Below, in pieces: positions 13,300 through 25,400 of a DNA stretch of 64,000 nucleotides. This DNA comes from Hyparrhenia diplandra. Its lineage: Eukaryota; Streptophyta; Magnoliopsida; Poales; Poaceae. Under the pieces are notes generated by a model, which was not told the DNA's origin, searched no databases, and saw only the letters and a list, made by a program, of their open reading frames with translations. Position numbers and translations under genes: made by a program. Location: NCBI GenBank assembly GCA_015847255.1, contig JADLZK010010467.1:1-64000 (forward strand). The letters run 5' to 3'. Each line of letters opens with the position of its first letter. The stretch's first letter is position 1.

Positions 13300-13625
13300 G
13301 CCGTCCTCTCTATTTGAATCCATGTAAATTAAGAATGATTTTTTCCAACTCGTTTCGTTGCTCAAATTCTGTCCAAATAAATATGTCTTGACTTTTGACG
13401 AGAACTTCACTCATGATTTTTGTCTCACGAAAATGAAAAATGAAACGAAGATGTAATTATGAAATTTCGGGTTTACTACGTACAAGAAATAAAAAAAAGT
13501 TAAACAAAATGAAAATAGATAATATGAAATACAAACAAGAGAAGAGAGAATGGAAGAAAAAAGAAATAGAATGTAAAACAGAAAAGAGAATAAGTCCTTA
13601 AATTGGATAGAAGTGGCTAGAGTAG
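13300..13625. repeat. Upstream duplicated block, copy 1
   Basis: This AT-rich non-coding block matches 33,475-33,800 closely by eye along its whole length; both run from 'tatttgaatccatgtaaatt' to 'tctagagtag' or 'gctagagtag'. In both places it lies upstream of the unrecognised small gene, so it marks the 5' part of a duplicated segment. The differences are small indels and scattered substitutions. Confidence 0.8.
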
Positions 13626-13705
13626 TGTAAACAGGTAGTATTAATAATATACAGAAACTAAAAAAAAAAAGATTAAAAAAAAAAAGACAAAATCCACGAA
13701 GGTGG

Positions 13706-15099
13706 TTTTTTATACCGGCCGGTTTCCCGCTGAAACCAGATTCTCTCTGGCCAGGCTTAAGATCAGGACCGGCACGGTAAAAAAAGATTTGAAATTCAAA
13801 ATCTAAAAATTGAAAAAAAAATCGTGGAAAAAATCTTTGTAAAATAGTTTCTGCGATTTATGGGCCAACGGTGCAACATTTTTTCAAATTTGAGTTCGTT
13901 TGGTATAAAAAAATTTGAATTGAAGTTTGAAAAAGCGCACGGGCCGGCCCGTCAAGGCCCCCATCAGGCCCATTGGCCTCCCCAGGGGAGCCGGATAAGG
14001 CGAGTATACGCCATTTGCGGGGGGCAAAGCGCGCCCCGGGATCTTATCCTCCTCGTCGTCCTCGGCGTCCACAAGGCCGTAGCCGCCCGCCGACATTTCT
14101 CCCGCCCGGGAGGAGCGGTTTCCGCTCGGGAGGGAGCGGTTTACACATCGACCAGCGCCCATTTCAGCGGCGTCCCTTGCGGGAGGAGGCGGTTAACGGC
14201 CGTAGTGGGCGGTTTTCCGAGGAAAAATTCGGGAACCCGGCCAGAGGTGAGTTTTCTTCCTTTTTTTTTTATTTAGGTTGATTTATGTGGTAGGATTGGG
14301 ATTTAGGTTAGTTTTTTGTGGTTGGATTCATAGATTTAAAGTAGGATTTATGTTAGGATTTACAAAATATTTAGGTTAGGTTAGTTTGTGAGTTAGGGTT
14401 CATAGATTTAGGAAATATTTAGGTTAGTTTAGGCAACTTTTTTTGCCTTAGGATTTATGATTTGATGTAGGATTTGTGGTGCGATGTATATTGTAGGAAT
14501 ACATTGTTGGTTTGTATTGTGTACATATATTGTATATATATATAGTAGGTATATATTGTAAAATATATATATTATTCGTGACTTTGTGTTGTCCATTATT
14601 TTTTTTTATGCGGTACACAATGTCCGGGAGTGGGAGGCAGAGACCGGCCGGGAGCCATGATGAAAACCTTGCTCGGGTTGGAGAATGCAACTGCATCCTT
14701 TGCGCCTCAAAAATCCGCGATTGTTTGCACAAGGTTGGTTAACACGGGTGGCCGCGAGGTCTAAGGTGGTCCCATCACATTTGGTTATTGTCCGTATTGA
14801 CTTATTTATTTATTTCCATTGTGTGCCCTTTTTACATCAAAATGTCCAAACCAACTATCAAAAATTCCTTCAAAAAAAATTAAAAAAAAACAAAACTACC
14901 GAGGTTTTAATTTATACCGCTCAAACCAGAGGCATTATAAATTAAATACCGCTCGGTAAACGGATTTTACCGATGAACTGGAAAATTTGAATTCATTTGA
15001 ATTCAAAAACCAAACCGACCGGTAAACGGCCAGTTTACCGGTAACCGTCCAATCGAAACCGGACCCCGGCCGGTTTGGTTCAATCCGGCCGGTAAAAAA
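13706..15099. mobile_element. Inverted-repeat element inserted upstream of the small gene
   Basis: The left end reads TTTTTATACCGGCCGG and the right end, reverse-complemented, GTTTTTTACCGGCCGG, so the block has short matching inverted ends. It lies exactly where copy 1 of the duplicated segment is interrupted: copy 2 passes from the AT-rich block to 'gaagcggccagcacaggcc' with only a few bases between. Inside are A-runs, a GC-rich part (13,930-14,250) and TATATA-rich DNA near 14,520-14,575. No transposase was recognised, so it is probably a non-autonomous DNA transposon. The superfamily and target-site duplication are unclear. Confidence 0.6.
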
Positions 15100-15104
15100 C
15101 GCCA

Positions 15105-15345
15105 GGAAGCGGCCAGCACAGGCCACACGGGCGCCACGCGCGGCCGCGCCACATCAGATCCGGGGTTGGGTTGGCGGCAGGAGGCGCGCGATTTCCCGCG
15201 CTCGAGGAATTGATGCCACGTCACCGATCCGATCCGGGGTTGGGTTCGCGAAGCGCCAGGTCACCGATCCGCGTGGGGGGTCACACGGATCGGCCATCCG
15301 CACCGTTGGTCCGCGTCCCCCGTAATACGAATCAATCGTGGCCCT
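15105..15345 (+). promoter_or_regulatory. Conserved proximal promoter block, copy 1
   Basis: The block starts with 'ggaagcggccagcacaggcc' and includes the phrase 'cacacggatcggccatccgc'. Both recur in order at 33,830-34,055 upstream of the second gene copy. The core phrase lies about 170-210 bp from each ATG. That conservation and position suggest promoter function; no TATA box is obvious. Confidence 0.5.
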
Positions 15346-15450
15346 TTATTTGAAATTCCCGGATCCCCTTTCTCCTCCATTCCGCTTCGCCGGCTAATAA
15401 AACAGGACCTCACGGCGAGGACCTCCACGCATTCCCTCCCCGCCACCCCC

Positions 15451-15973
15451 ATGGCCATGGCCGAAGTCCACATCCGTACCAGGCTGGAGATCCGGGAGCT
15501 GCGCGAGGCGTCTGCGGCCGGCGTCTACCTCGGAGGCGGTGTGAGGGTCGTCCTCGTGGAGCTCCCTTCGATCGACGCTTCGATCGGCTTCTCCAGGGGC
15601 GTCGTCGCGTGGAAGAAGCAGTACCAGGGCGAGTTCCCCGTCGAGGTCGTCCCCCTGGGCGGCTCCTGGCGGTCAAGGCTGTGAGTCAGGCATTCCGCGC
15701 GGCCGCAAACCTCATCAACGAGGAGGACGGCAAGGTCAAGGGGTACCACAACTACGAGCGCCTCCACCTCCTCGCCGAGAAGGCATCATCGCCAGGGCCG
15801 GAAGCCTACCGCATGCAAAGGAGAGGGAGGTCCTGAAGCTGGCGTACGAGCTCCGTCAGGCCGCGAACATCGGGATGGACAAGGGCTACGCGCGCCGCAA
15901 CTGGCTGCGTGGAATCGGCGCGAAGATCGCCGCGCTTCAGCAGCAGGCCATCGTCCTCCATCAGGTCGCGTGA
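15451..15973 (+). pseudogene. Unrecognised small gene, copy 1 (frame-broken)
   Basis: The function is unknown and no domain was recognised. The start ATG (MAMAEVHIRTRLEIREL) was chosen because copy 2 at 34,247 also begins M-A-x-A-E. Both copies share, in order, GxxVAWKK or AxIAWKK, then LLAVKA(V/I)S(Q/H), then AA(A/T)NLI(N/D)E(E)DG, GYH, HLLAE or HHLAE, LAYE(L/M)RQAA, GM(D/G)KGYA(R/K)R, A(K)IA and a C-terminal A(I/P)IVL(H/R)Q. The frame shifts near 15,663 (one C short in GGCTCCTGG) and again near 15,783, so the sequence as given does not give one open frame. The full product would be about 175 residues, without signal peptide or membrane segment; its middle and C-terminus look helical and basic. 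It has no intron. Conserved 3' DNA with 'tcgtatagtcacag' follows in both copies. It may be a real gene with sequence errors or a young pseudogene. Confidence 0.6.
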
Positions 15974-16200
15974 AGATGATTGAGTTGGTCGCACTCCAAG
16001 TCCCTTCGTATAGTCACAGGAATAGCTTGGTATAGTCACATCACAATCTATCGTATAGTCAATATCAGTAGATCGTAGAGCCACTTGAGAGAATCCAGTA
16101 GTAATGCAATTCAGTAGTAGTCAAATCAGTAGCATGTCAGTACCCAGGAGAGTTCAGTTGTCAGTAGCGAAGTCTTGCTATGGAGTTCGTAAGAAAATTT
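15974..16200 (+). other. 3' flank of the small gene, copy 1
   Basis: The phrases 'tcgtatagtcaca', 'atagcttggtata' and 'cagtagtag' recur in the same order after copy 2 (34,812-34,910), so the duplicated unit includes the 3' untranslated region. 'GTATAGTCA' is itself repeated three times here. Confidence 0.55.
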
Positions 16201-16481
16201 GCATTGGATCGTGAATAAATCATGTCAATGTGGGCTCGTAAGCATTGAATTGCATTTTTCTGAATGGAGGATGAAGAAAATTCGTTTGCGATTGTGTTTT
16301 CTTGGTGTTCGACACACGGTTTTTTTGCTGTCCCTGTCCCTGATTAGGGAGGGCCCACCTTTTTGGGTACCCCTTCGTCCTCTTCCTCCTTCCCCGACCC
16401 CACGCATATGCCCCCACCTCCTCTCGCGTCGCGCTCTCCAGATCCGCCCCGGCCACCGGCCCCGGCCCACCGGGAAGCGGG

Positions 16482-17244
16482 TTGGGCGTCGTTGAACGCG
16501 TCGTCGCCTCGATCCGTGCGTCCTCGCCGCCGGAAAACACCTCCGCGGCCTCCACAACGCCCGCGCCATCCGTTGCCAGTGACGAGCACCCGATCCGCCG
16601 TGACCGCAAAACTGGAGCGGGGCCGCAAGTGTGGAGGAAGCCAGGAAGGGAACGGCGTCCAACAGCGACGCGTTGATCTGGGTGAGTAACGGCAATCTGC
16701 TTCTTCCCCTATCTCGTCTTGTGTACGTAGTTGATTTGGTTTTGTCTATCGTCGTTTTAGATGAAATATAACGTGAAAAAGGATTTTGCCCTTCTGATAA
16801 ACTGATAGTTGATATTTGGTTCCGAAATATTTTCTGCAGTTAACTGAGTTATGACTGTAGTAATTACAATTGAAAATTTTTTCTGCAGCTTTTTAGTATT
16901 GAAATAATCATTGATGTCGAGCAGAGCATTTGAGTTACTAGGAAGTTATTATGTTACATCTCAAGATCGTTCTACTAAATTGCAATGGACATGTGTTCTC
17001 TCTCTAGACCTGCAGACTTTGTTAAATCCACATGTTAGGATTAGTCAATACTGCAAACTTATTTTGTTCTCTAACATTTCTGCTGACAAACTGAATTTTG
17101 TTCTCCTTAGATATATGCTTGTTTGGTGGCTGAAGAAGCTAAGGTGACCAACCAGTTGTCAAATGGACCATATGAGAAGATTGGCGGGGTTGTGGATTGC
17201 ACGGTGCAGGATGATGCTCCAAAATTCCAAATATTTCCAGGCAA
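16482..17244 (+). CDS. Possible two-exon gene start, unrecognised
   Basis: A GC-rich first exon runs to a good donor (CTGG|GTGAGT, exon end 16,681). An AT-rich intron ends CCTTAG, and a second exon at 17,111-17,244 ends before GTGAGA. The joined reading in the last frame is KGTASNSDALIW then IYACLVAEEAKVTNQLS, followed by GGVVDCTVQDDAPKFQIFPG. The first exon needs a one-base frame change near 16,610, in an A run, to connect its upstream part to this frame. No family was recognised. A later segment at 21,291-21,378 (after TGCAG) is open but could not be tied to it. The RTE LINE at 17,371 lies just beyond exon 2, in what would be the intron. Confidence 0.3.
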
Positions 17245-17353
17245 GTGAGAAACTCATTTACTATTTTTTGGTATCATACATTCCTTGATGATAGACAGAA
17301 TCCTGATACTTTTTCTTTGGATCGGTATGGCTTCCTAATCTTTTTCTCATAGC

Positions 17354-17994
17354 CATAGCTATGTGCAACTTGACAAGAGGGTACCACGAAGCTAAAAGGA
17401 AAGTTCTATAGGACAGCGATTCGCCGGCGGCGATGTATGGTGGTGCTGAATGTTGGCCTACAAAAGGCTTACATGTCCAACAGCTAAGTGTGATCGAGAT
17501 GCGTATGTTGGGTTGGTTTTGGCGGGGCTTACTAGAAGGGATAGAGTTCGAATGAAGATATTCGGGATAGGGTCGGGTGGCCCCTATCGAGGGAGAAATT
17601 GATTCAACATCGGGGTTGAGATGGTTTGGACATGTTCAACGGAGGCCTCCCGAGGCGCCGGTGCGTAGTGGAGTTCTAGAGCCGGTAGATAATGTAAAGA
17701 GAGGTAGAGGCCGACCTAGACCGACTTGGGACTAGGCGGTGCTTGGAGACCTTAAGGAGTGGAATATCTCCAAGGATTTAGCTTTGGATAGGAGCGCTTG
17801 AGGCTAGCTATTAACGTGCCTGAACCATGACTTTGTTTCCTTTTCTATCTACCCTAATCTTTTATCCTTTTTGTCTTGTGCCTTTCTACGCTCTTTTAAT
17901 CGCTTCATATGGGTTTCATCTCTAGCCTACCCCAACTAGTTTTGGGACTAAAGGCTATGTTGTTGTTGTTGTTGTTGCATAGCTATGTGCAACT
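17354..17994 (+). mobile_element. RTE-clade LINE, 5'-truncated, with 17-bp target-site duplication
   Basis: The body is 17,371-17,977. In broken frames it encodes the end of the RTE reverse-transcriptase protein as found in plants: KGKFYRTAIRRR, a Cys-Trp segment, LSVIEMRML, then a FGHVQRRPPEAPVR segment and RGRGRPRPTWD. The 3' end has the typical plant RTE tail 'ccccaactagttttgggact' and a short GTT microsatellite. The 17-bp sequence CATAGCTATGTGCAACT flanks it perfectly at 17,354-17,370 and 17,978-17,994. Intact target-site duplications suggest a fairly recent insertion, although the coding part is degenerate. LINEs of this clade copy themselves through RNA by target-primed reverse transcription. 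Confidence 0.92.
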
Positions 17995-19443
17995 CTCAGT
18001 CTCATTAACTTTATATCATCAAATCCTGGTTTCGCCTTTTTATACCGAGAACATAGCACTCTTTAGTAGAGCCAATGTGCTTAAATTGATAACAATCCTG
18101 ATCACATTAATAGTTTGCTTGCTTTTTTTGCTCGTAATGGTTCATTCAGAGGATCAGAGTTTTACTACAAGCATGGACATGAAATTTTGCGCGGTATCTT
18201 GAGTACTAGATATTGTGTCCTCTGATTTGCTTTCTTCACTTAAAATGTATGGTTTATACTTCTTCGGCTACAAGGGCTCTGTTTGGAATATTCCATATCA
18301 TTTATATTATGAGTAGAGTTTAATTATTTTTAATGCATGTATAAACCTAGGAATCAGAAAGGGATTCAGTATAGGCAGATACTTCCAGAACCATTATCCT
18401 TTCCTTCATGAAATCGTGATGTTGAATAATTGATTAGACAATCAAATGACAGACTTACAATGCTCATTTATGATTTCAGGATTCATCTATGGAACCTTTT
18501 ATTTGCTTTCCTGTAGCTTATGTGGAACTGCATTTATTTTTCCTAGATGAATTGTACTTAGGTGCTGCTGCTTTGGTAGAGATTTATCCATTTGCATATT
18601 AGATATGGTGTGCCTATTGGGACCTAAAACTTTAAATCGTGGAGCACAAGATTTAGAATAAATTCTCAACTATATAACGAATATTAGTGCCATACAATTT
18701 AATATACCATACTTAGGTCGTCAACTCAACACTAATAAAAACTTTCGAAATACTGATGCCCCACTAATATTTTCACCACGTCCAGGGATTAGATTATGTA
18801 CTAATGACTGGTGGAGATGTTGCATCATTGGGACCACTAGTCACCAAGACCCTCAATTGCTCCAGATTTTTTAATTGGCCAATGGGTCATGGTTCTGTTT
18901 ATATCAGTTTAAAAGAAATATTTTTTGAATTGAGCATCTAAGGAATGAATTGTTGCCGAGAATCAGAATGGTGACCTACCAATCAGTCACTGTGAGCAGT
19001 AGATGGTGACCAACGCCCAGATATGACTGTGTAGATATGCCTGATAGCCATTAGCCCATTACAGATATGCTTTAAGCAGTCAACTTGAATTTAATTGCCT
19101 AAATCTCTTGGCAATTAGTTTGTTTTGTGTTTTTAAAATTACTGTAGATTGGTGCCCCAAACCCTTGCACACAGTTTACAAGTCCTTTCTAAAGTCAAAC
19201 TGTTAGAGCACTGCATGACCATCAGTTTCGATATGCACTGCTTCATGTACATTAATAATTAATAATACAGAACCGACCTCAGCCTGTAGCTGACATGTGA
19301 TTCATCTATAGTGTACACTGCAATAATGCAGAGAGGAGCATTTTAGTTTAGGGGTTGATCTGCTGCCATATGTACATCAGTCCAAGTACACGAGTGCACT
19401 AGACTATTTGATCATTGCTGTTTCATATTTCCATCGCTCTGTG

Positions 19444-19797
19444 GCTTACTGGGATGGGCAAAGGAGGTAGGCAAAAAGGGAAAGGAATACAAATTATTTC
19501 GTGCTTATTCAATGATTGTTTGCTTATATAATATTCCAATTTGAGGAACTCCTACCGTGCTTTTCCATAAAAATCAATTCATAGGCATAAAGTAACCAGT
19601 TCCTTTTTTTTTTTTGTGCTACCTTGGTTGGGCACATGAGGTAGGCAACAGGGAAGGGGCAGTTGAGATTCTTGTGTGCTTGTTCAATGAGAGTTTGCTT
19701 AAGAATATCCAATTTGGGGAGCTCCTGTCATGCTTGAGGAGGCAAATCATTCCAGAACTCAGAAAATTCAATTCAGTCATAAAGCAATCTGCTCTTT
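19444..19797. repeat. Diverged tandem duplication, about 175-bp unit
   Basis: Unit 1 (about 19,444-19,606) and unit 2 (about 19,617-19,797) share in order 'gaggtaggcaa', 'cttgttcaatga' or 'cttattcaatga', 'gtttgctta', 'tatccaattt' or 'tattccaattt', and 'gctcct' or 'actcct'. A poly-T run separates them. By eye the copies are clearly related but differ at many positions. Confidence 0.65.
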
Positions 19798-20388
19798 TTT
19801 CTCTCTCTAAAGCTATACCTGGAGTTCCATTGCCAATCTAAAAGCTTAACACTACTCAAATTGGAATTTTGGTTTATTTTCAATTGATAGTCGCAAAAAA
19901 AATAATATCCAATAGAATGATATGTAATGTCCTTGCTGTTAGGGTTATTCAAGAGCAATGTGTTACATGGGAGATTAATAGAGAGAAGGTTCTGCACTTG
20001 GAAATAGTATGGTAAAATATTGGTTGAGCCATTCAAGCATGCCTGAGCCAGATGTTATTTATGTCAGAACATTCCTATTCTGGAATGTTGGTTGGGTTTG
20101 AATTGAGAAAGAAAAGCAAGTTAAATATGATGGGCTTTCCTGATATGGGTTAGCAATGGTAAGCTAGAAGCCTATATTCTGATGTCCCTATCTTATGGTC
20201 TGTCTTTATAAGCTGGCATGCTAGAAGCAAACTGCATATCTCAATGTTGTCCTAACTTCTACCTCAACTTAGATATTCTCTTATTGCTTTATAGATAATA
20301 TGCTTTGACTGTCCATCCTATTGGGATCACAAGCTTAAGGTAGTTTTTTATTGGGATCTATAGGTGCCACTAACTTTGATAGTTTGAT

Positions 20389-20520
20389 CCCTTTCAGAGA
20401 TTGTCAGCTGTACATGTGCACACCCAATGTCCTTTACTGTAACCACTTTATTCCCTTTCAGAGATTATCAGCAATACATGTGCACACCCTGATGCCCTTT
20501 ACTGTATCCACATCTATAGT
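20389..20520. repeat. Tandem duplication, about 65-bp unit
   Basis: The phrase 'tccctttcagagatt' followed by 'acatgtgcacaccc' and 'cctttactgta' occurs twice back to back (from about 20,389 and 20,452). It is non-coding. Confidence 0.75.
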
Positions 20521-22423
20521 TCTATGTGCTTTGATCTGCTTTGTCTAAATATTCCTAGCCCTTATCTCAGTTACCAAGTTTTCTGAAACCTAACATTGCA
20601 GAATTTTTATAGTTAGAGCGCCATGATGGGTTGCCTCAGTTATCCTTCTTTAGAGTTATGCAGCCATGTCTGTGAAAGAATACATTGATCAATCAAACCT
20701 TTTTTTTCACTGCAGTTAGGCACAAATGGTTCAGCTTTAGATGCTGATTTGTGAACAATATAAAGGGGAATCTTCACTTTCAGCTATCAACCATGTTTGT
20801 TGCCTCTTATGTTCTTCTTTGTGAACTACAGTACCAATCTTTTTCTTCTCTTTTATGATGGCTACAATACAACCTGACTCATTTCTTTATAGGATGGCTA
20901 CAACCTGACTCATTTCATTCAGAGGTATTGTATCTCTTCCAAAAAGAAGCAGCTTTTCATTAACTGATGGGCTGGAGTTTAAATCTGTGGCCATCCAATT
21001 TTTTCTGCTGGAATAATTGTTCTTTGTACTCCCTCTCGTTTGCAAATATTTGACTTTTGGGAATCTAATATTAGACAAGCTTCACGTCAAATATTAGGCA
21101 AGGTTTGAAATCTCACACCATGTAAATCTTGTTATTGGACACAGAACTGAAGCTGAAAAAAAAATCTCTCGTCCTACCTACTGGGTCTCAGTTGTCCATT
21201 CTTTCAAGGTTTGCACAGATGCTTAAAGTTGTTCATGTAAATGTATTGTTTTATTTTGGTATTTCAGTGTTTATAAATGTTGTACCTGCAGGTCAAGTTA
21301 ACTGCAAAATTTGGACAGTCAATGGACGTCAATCCAGAATTGAGAATTCAGAGCATTGGCTGCCATGTAACATTTAGTTTAATCCAGTTTCTAGCCCTTC
21401 TCTTCGACACTAATTGCAGCTAGGAAATGGAAGAGCTCAAAGTTTTTTTTTATTTTTTTATAAAAAGTCCTGCTCTCGACTGAAGGAAGCACTTGGCATT
21501 CTCTTCGTAGGCCCGTCTTTGTTAAGGTTCTTAGTGTACTTGCTACTGTTCGATCGCATTCAGTTTTGTATGCATTTTGCTGAAGAATAAGAGCTTGTTT
21601 AGAATGGATGAACATTCAATTCATAGTTTGAAAAAAACTATGATTTTTTTGAATCAGAGCATTATTGTGGAGGTCAGAGTTCAAATTCTCTGTTTTTGTA
21701 TATCCATGTGCGCCATGGTGTAGCTAGTTAGGTTCTCATTTAATGATTTTTTACTTGTCGCAATTATGTCAAAATTCAAGAACATCTCAAATGTCTCAGG
21801 CAGCAGCCGTCGCGCCGAGCCTTTTTCTTCGTCCCCGCCGCGCCCACTTGTCGGAGTCGGAGTTCACACTCACCAGTCACCATTTGGGAAAAGCTAGCTG
21901 CGCCATGGTGTGATCTGAGTAACCATCATCGCCTTGCTCGTCGAGTTTGGCAAGAGACGGTGGGTGCCGTCTTTGGTCCGAGGATCGATCGTTGGATCTC
22001 GATCGTTTCGTGCCTGAATTTGATTTCGCATCCGCATCTGCGGTCGTGAGGTGGGGAATTCAGAGAAGCTACCACTATCTGATAGTAGCAGCATGGATTT
22101 GGTTTGCTATTATTGGATCGCATATATGCAGCCCACCGGCTAGTAAAGCTCTTGTCACAAGAGTCCAGCAAGGACTGGGCATTGAGCAGTGAGCACACTG
22201 TGCCGACAAACGCGACTCCTGAGTCCTGCCCTGCCTGGCTGGCTGGATGACATCGTATCTCTCTCGGGTGCACCTACCGTAGGCCGTAGCCTGATCGTGC
22301 CTAGGTGCTGAATGAACAGTGTATGCTCGATTACTGTACTGTAACTGCATTCTGAAGAATTACTAATTCTGACGAGGAGATCGATCTGACGGGTATGTAA
22401 ATGATGATGACTGATCGATGCAG

Positions 22424-25400
22424 GTGGTGTCGACCGAGGCGCGGGCGATGCACAACACAACGTGGGGCTGGCGGGGCTCACGTTCTGGAGCCCCAACATC
22501 AGCATCTTCCGGGACCCGCGGTGGGGGCGAGACCCCGGCGAGGACGAGGACCCGCTCCTCACCAGCAAGTACGCCGTCGGCTACGTCACGGGGCTGCAGG
22601 ACGCCGGCTCCGGCAGCCTCAAGGTCGCCGCCTGCTGCAAGCACTACACCGCCTATGACGTCGACAACTGGAAGGGCGTCGAGCGATACACCTTCAACGC
22701 CGTGGTAAGCCCCAAACTAGTACGACCCTGCACTTGCATAACCAGCCATGCTTGCTACTGCTAGCACGGCACGGCTGCACCTGCCTCTCCCTTTTCGTCC
22801 CTGATCAAGCTTTGCCGTAGATCGGATCAAGTTGAGGCTCACACCGACACTAGTAGCATGGCATGTGTACTTACACGTAGTGACAGACAGCCTTTACGCC
22901 AAGTTCGCCGTATACGGCTGCTTCTCCCATTCCGTGGCTGCAAAGTCCTGAACTCCTGATGAGTGAGACCACCTTTTTGTCGTCAACATCTACTTGAATG
23001 GCAGCGAGCCTTTATTCTTCAATTCTCTCTCTTATAGTAGTAACACGGATCGAGTAACAAAAGAAAACATGGAAGATGAAGATACATGGACAATCCCCCC
23101 ATAATTAACAAAGAAGAATGATTGATTAGGGAATGTTTAAGGCGCACATCTAGTATGCTAGATCACAAACAAAGCCGCGGCAACATCCGTAGTATGCTAG
23201 ATCATCGACCACTACGGATTTCTGTTTTAGTTGTTAATCCCATCAGATTCCGGGTGGTTTCAGACAGTCCACCCAGAAGCATAAACAAAACAAACCTGCA
23301 TTTTTCAATGCCGTGGTCCTTTGGAGGATAGAGCACTGTCGTAAACTGTACCATATTGTATCGACTATTATCTGCCTGGATCAGGAGAAGATCATTTTTG
23401 GCTTTTGGGTTTGTATATTGGTCAGGGGAATACTAGGCGCATTAGACAAACACAATGACGCACACCTAACCTAACCATGTGTTTCCTAGCAATATATTGT
23501 AGCTGATCATCAGTCCGTGATCGCTGCTACGCAGCGACACGTAGGCACTTGTTTCTGAAGAGATCCCTTGCGAGATGCTTGGATGGTGCAGAGGAACTTA
23601 CGTGAATGCAGCAAGTTCCAGCATTCTGATGTTTCGGATTGGTGATGTGCGTGCAGGTGTCGCAGCAGGACCTGGACGACATGTTCAAGAGCTGCGTGGT
23701 GGACGGGAACGTGGCCAGCGTCATGTGCTCTCCTACAACCAGGTCAACGGGAAGCCCACCTGTGCCGACAAGGATCTCCTGTCCGAGTCATCAGAGGGGA
23801 TTGGAAGCTCAACGGGTAGGTGTCCAATCCAAATCCACCATGATTTTTTGCAGCTCATCTCATGTTCAGAAAACATCTTGAGCAATGGCATTGATCCTGT
23901 GCATTTAGGTTCTTTGAGGATACCCCAAATGACAAATGCTGCTTAATTCTGAAACGTTAGCCCAATGTTGATCAATTGGTCTCTGTATACGTTTCCCTGC
24001 GGGTACATTTTCGTCAGACTGCGACTCGGTCGACGTGCTGTACAACAACCAGCACTACACCAAAACCCCCGAGGACGCAGCCGCCATCTCGATCAAAGCT
24101 GGTATGTATGCCAAATTGCCAACGTCCATATGTCGTTCATGCTGATGCTCGGCCACGACCCACGATAACAATTAGCCTTTACACGTCTCTGCTGACTCCG
24201 GCAGGGCTGGACCTCAACTGCGGCAACTTCCTGGCGCAGCACACGGTGGCGGCCGTGCAGGCCGGCAAGCTGTCTGAGTCCGACGTCGATCGCGCCATCA
24301 CCAACAACTTCATCACGCTCATGCGGCTAGGCATCTTCGACGGCGACCCGCGGGAGCTGCCGTTCGGCAACCTTGGTCCCAGCGACGTGTGCACATCCTT
24401 AAAACCAGGAGCTAGCTCGCGAGGCCGCGCGCCAGGGCATCGTGCTCCTCAAGAACAGTGGCGCGCTCCCGCTCTCTGTCAGCTCCATCAAGTCCATGGC
24501 CGTCATTGGCCCCAATGCCAATGCCAGCTTCACCATGATCGGCAACTACGAAGGTATTATACGATTGTTACCCCAGAACTTCTTATGTTGTTAAGAACGT
24601 GGCCGCTCACCGATCTGCTGCCGATGGAGTACAGGTACGCCGTGCAAGTACACGACGCCGCTGCAGGGCCTCGGTGCGAACGTGGCCACCGTGTACCAGC
24701 CGGGGTGCACGAACGTGGGGTGCAGCGGCAACAGCCGGGTGCAGCGGCAACAGCCTGCAGCTGGACGCGGCCAGCGCTGACGTGACCGTGCTGGTCGTCG
24801 GCGCCGACCAGTCCATCGAGCGCGAGAGCCTGGACCGGACGAGCCTCCTGCTGCCGGGCCAGCAGCCGCAGCTCGTGTCCGCGGTCGCCAACGCGTCCAG
24901 AGGCCCGTGCATCCTCGTCGTCATGTCAGGCGGCCCCTTCGACATCTCGTTCGCCAAGTCCAGCGACAAGATCGCCGCGATTCTTTTGGGTCGGGTACCC
25001 CGGCGAAGCCGGTGGCGCCGCCATCGCCGACGTCCTCTTCGGCTACCACAACCCAAGTAAGTAATAACACTAGCTGCGTCTGCAACCCATTGCTCTGTCT
25101 ATATGTCCTTACTGACGAGAATGACTGACTGTTTCGATGATGGTGCATGATCGCAGGTGGAAGGTTGCCGGTGACGTGGTACCCCGAGTCGTTCACCAAG
25201 GTCCTGATGACCGACATGCGCATGCGGCCGGACCCGACGACGGGCTACCCCGGCCGGACGCACCGGTTTTACACCGGCGACACGGTGTACGCGTTCGGCG
25301 ACGGGCTGAGCTACACCAACTACGCGCACCACCTGGTGTCGGCGCCGAAGCAGGTGGCTCTGCAGCTCGCGGAGGGCCACACGTGCCTGACCGAGCAGTG

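Larger units (their letters stand above)
17995..22423. other. Long gene-free stretch, mostly AT-rich
   Basis: No recognisable exon of a known gene was found in these 4.4 kb. They contain several diverged short tandem duplications (listed separately), a partial Stowaway-like end at 21,028 ('tactccctctcgtttg'), and the duplicated phrase 'ggctacaacctgactcattt' near 20,865 and 20,894. The first exon(s) of the xylosidase gene that begins at 22,424 are absent. Confidence 0.5.
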
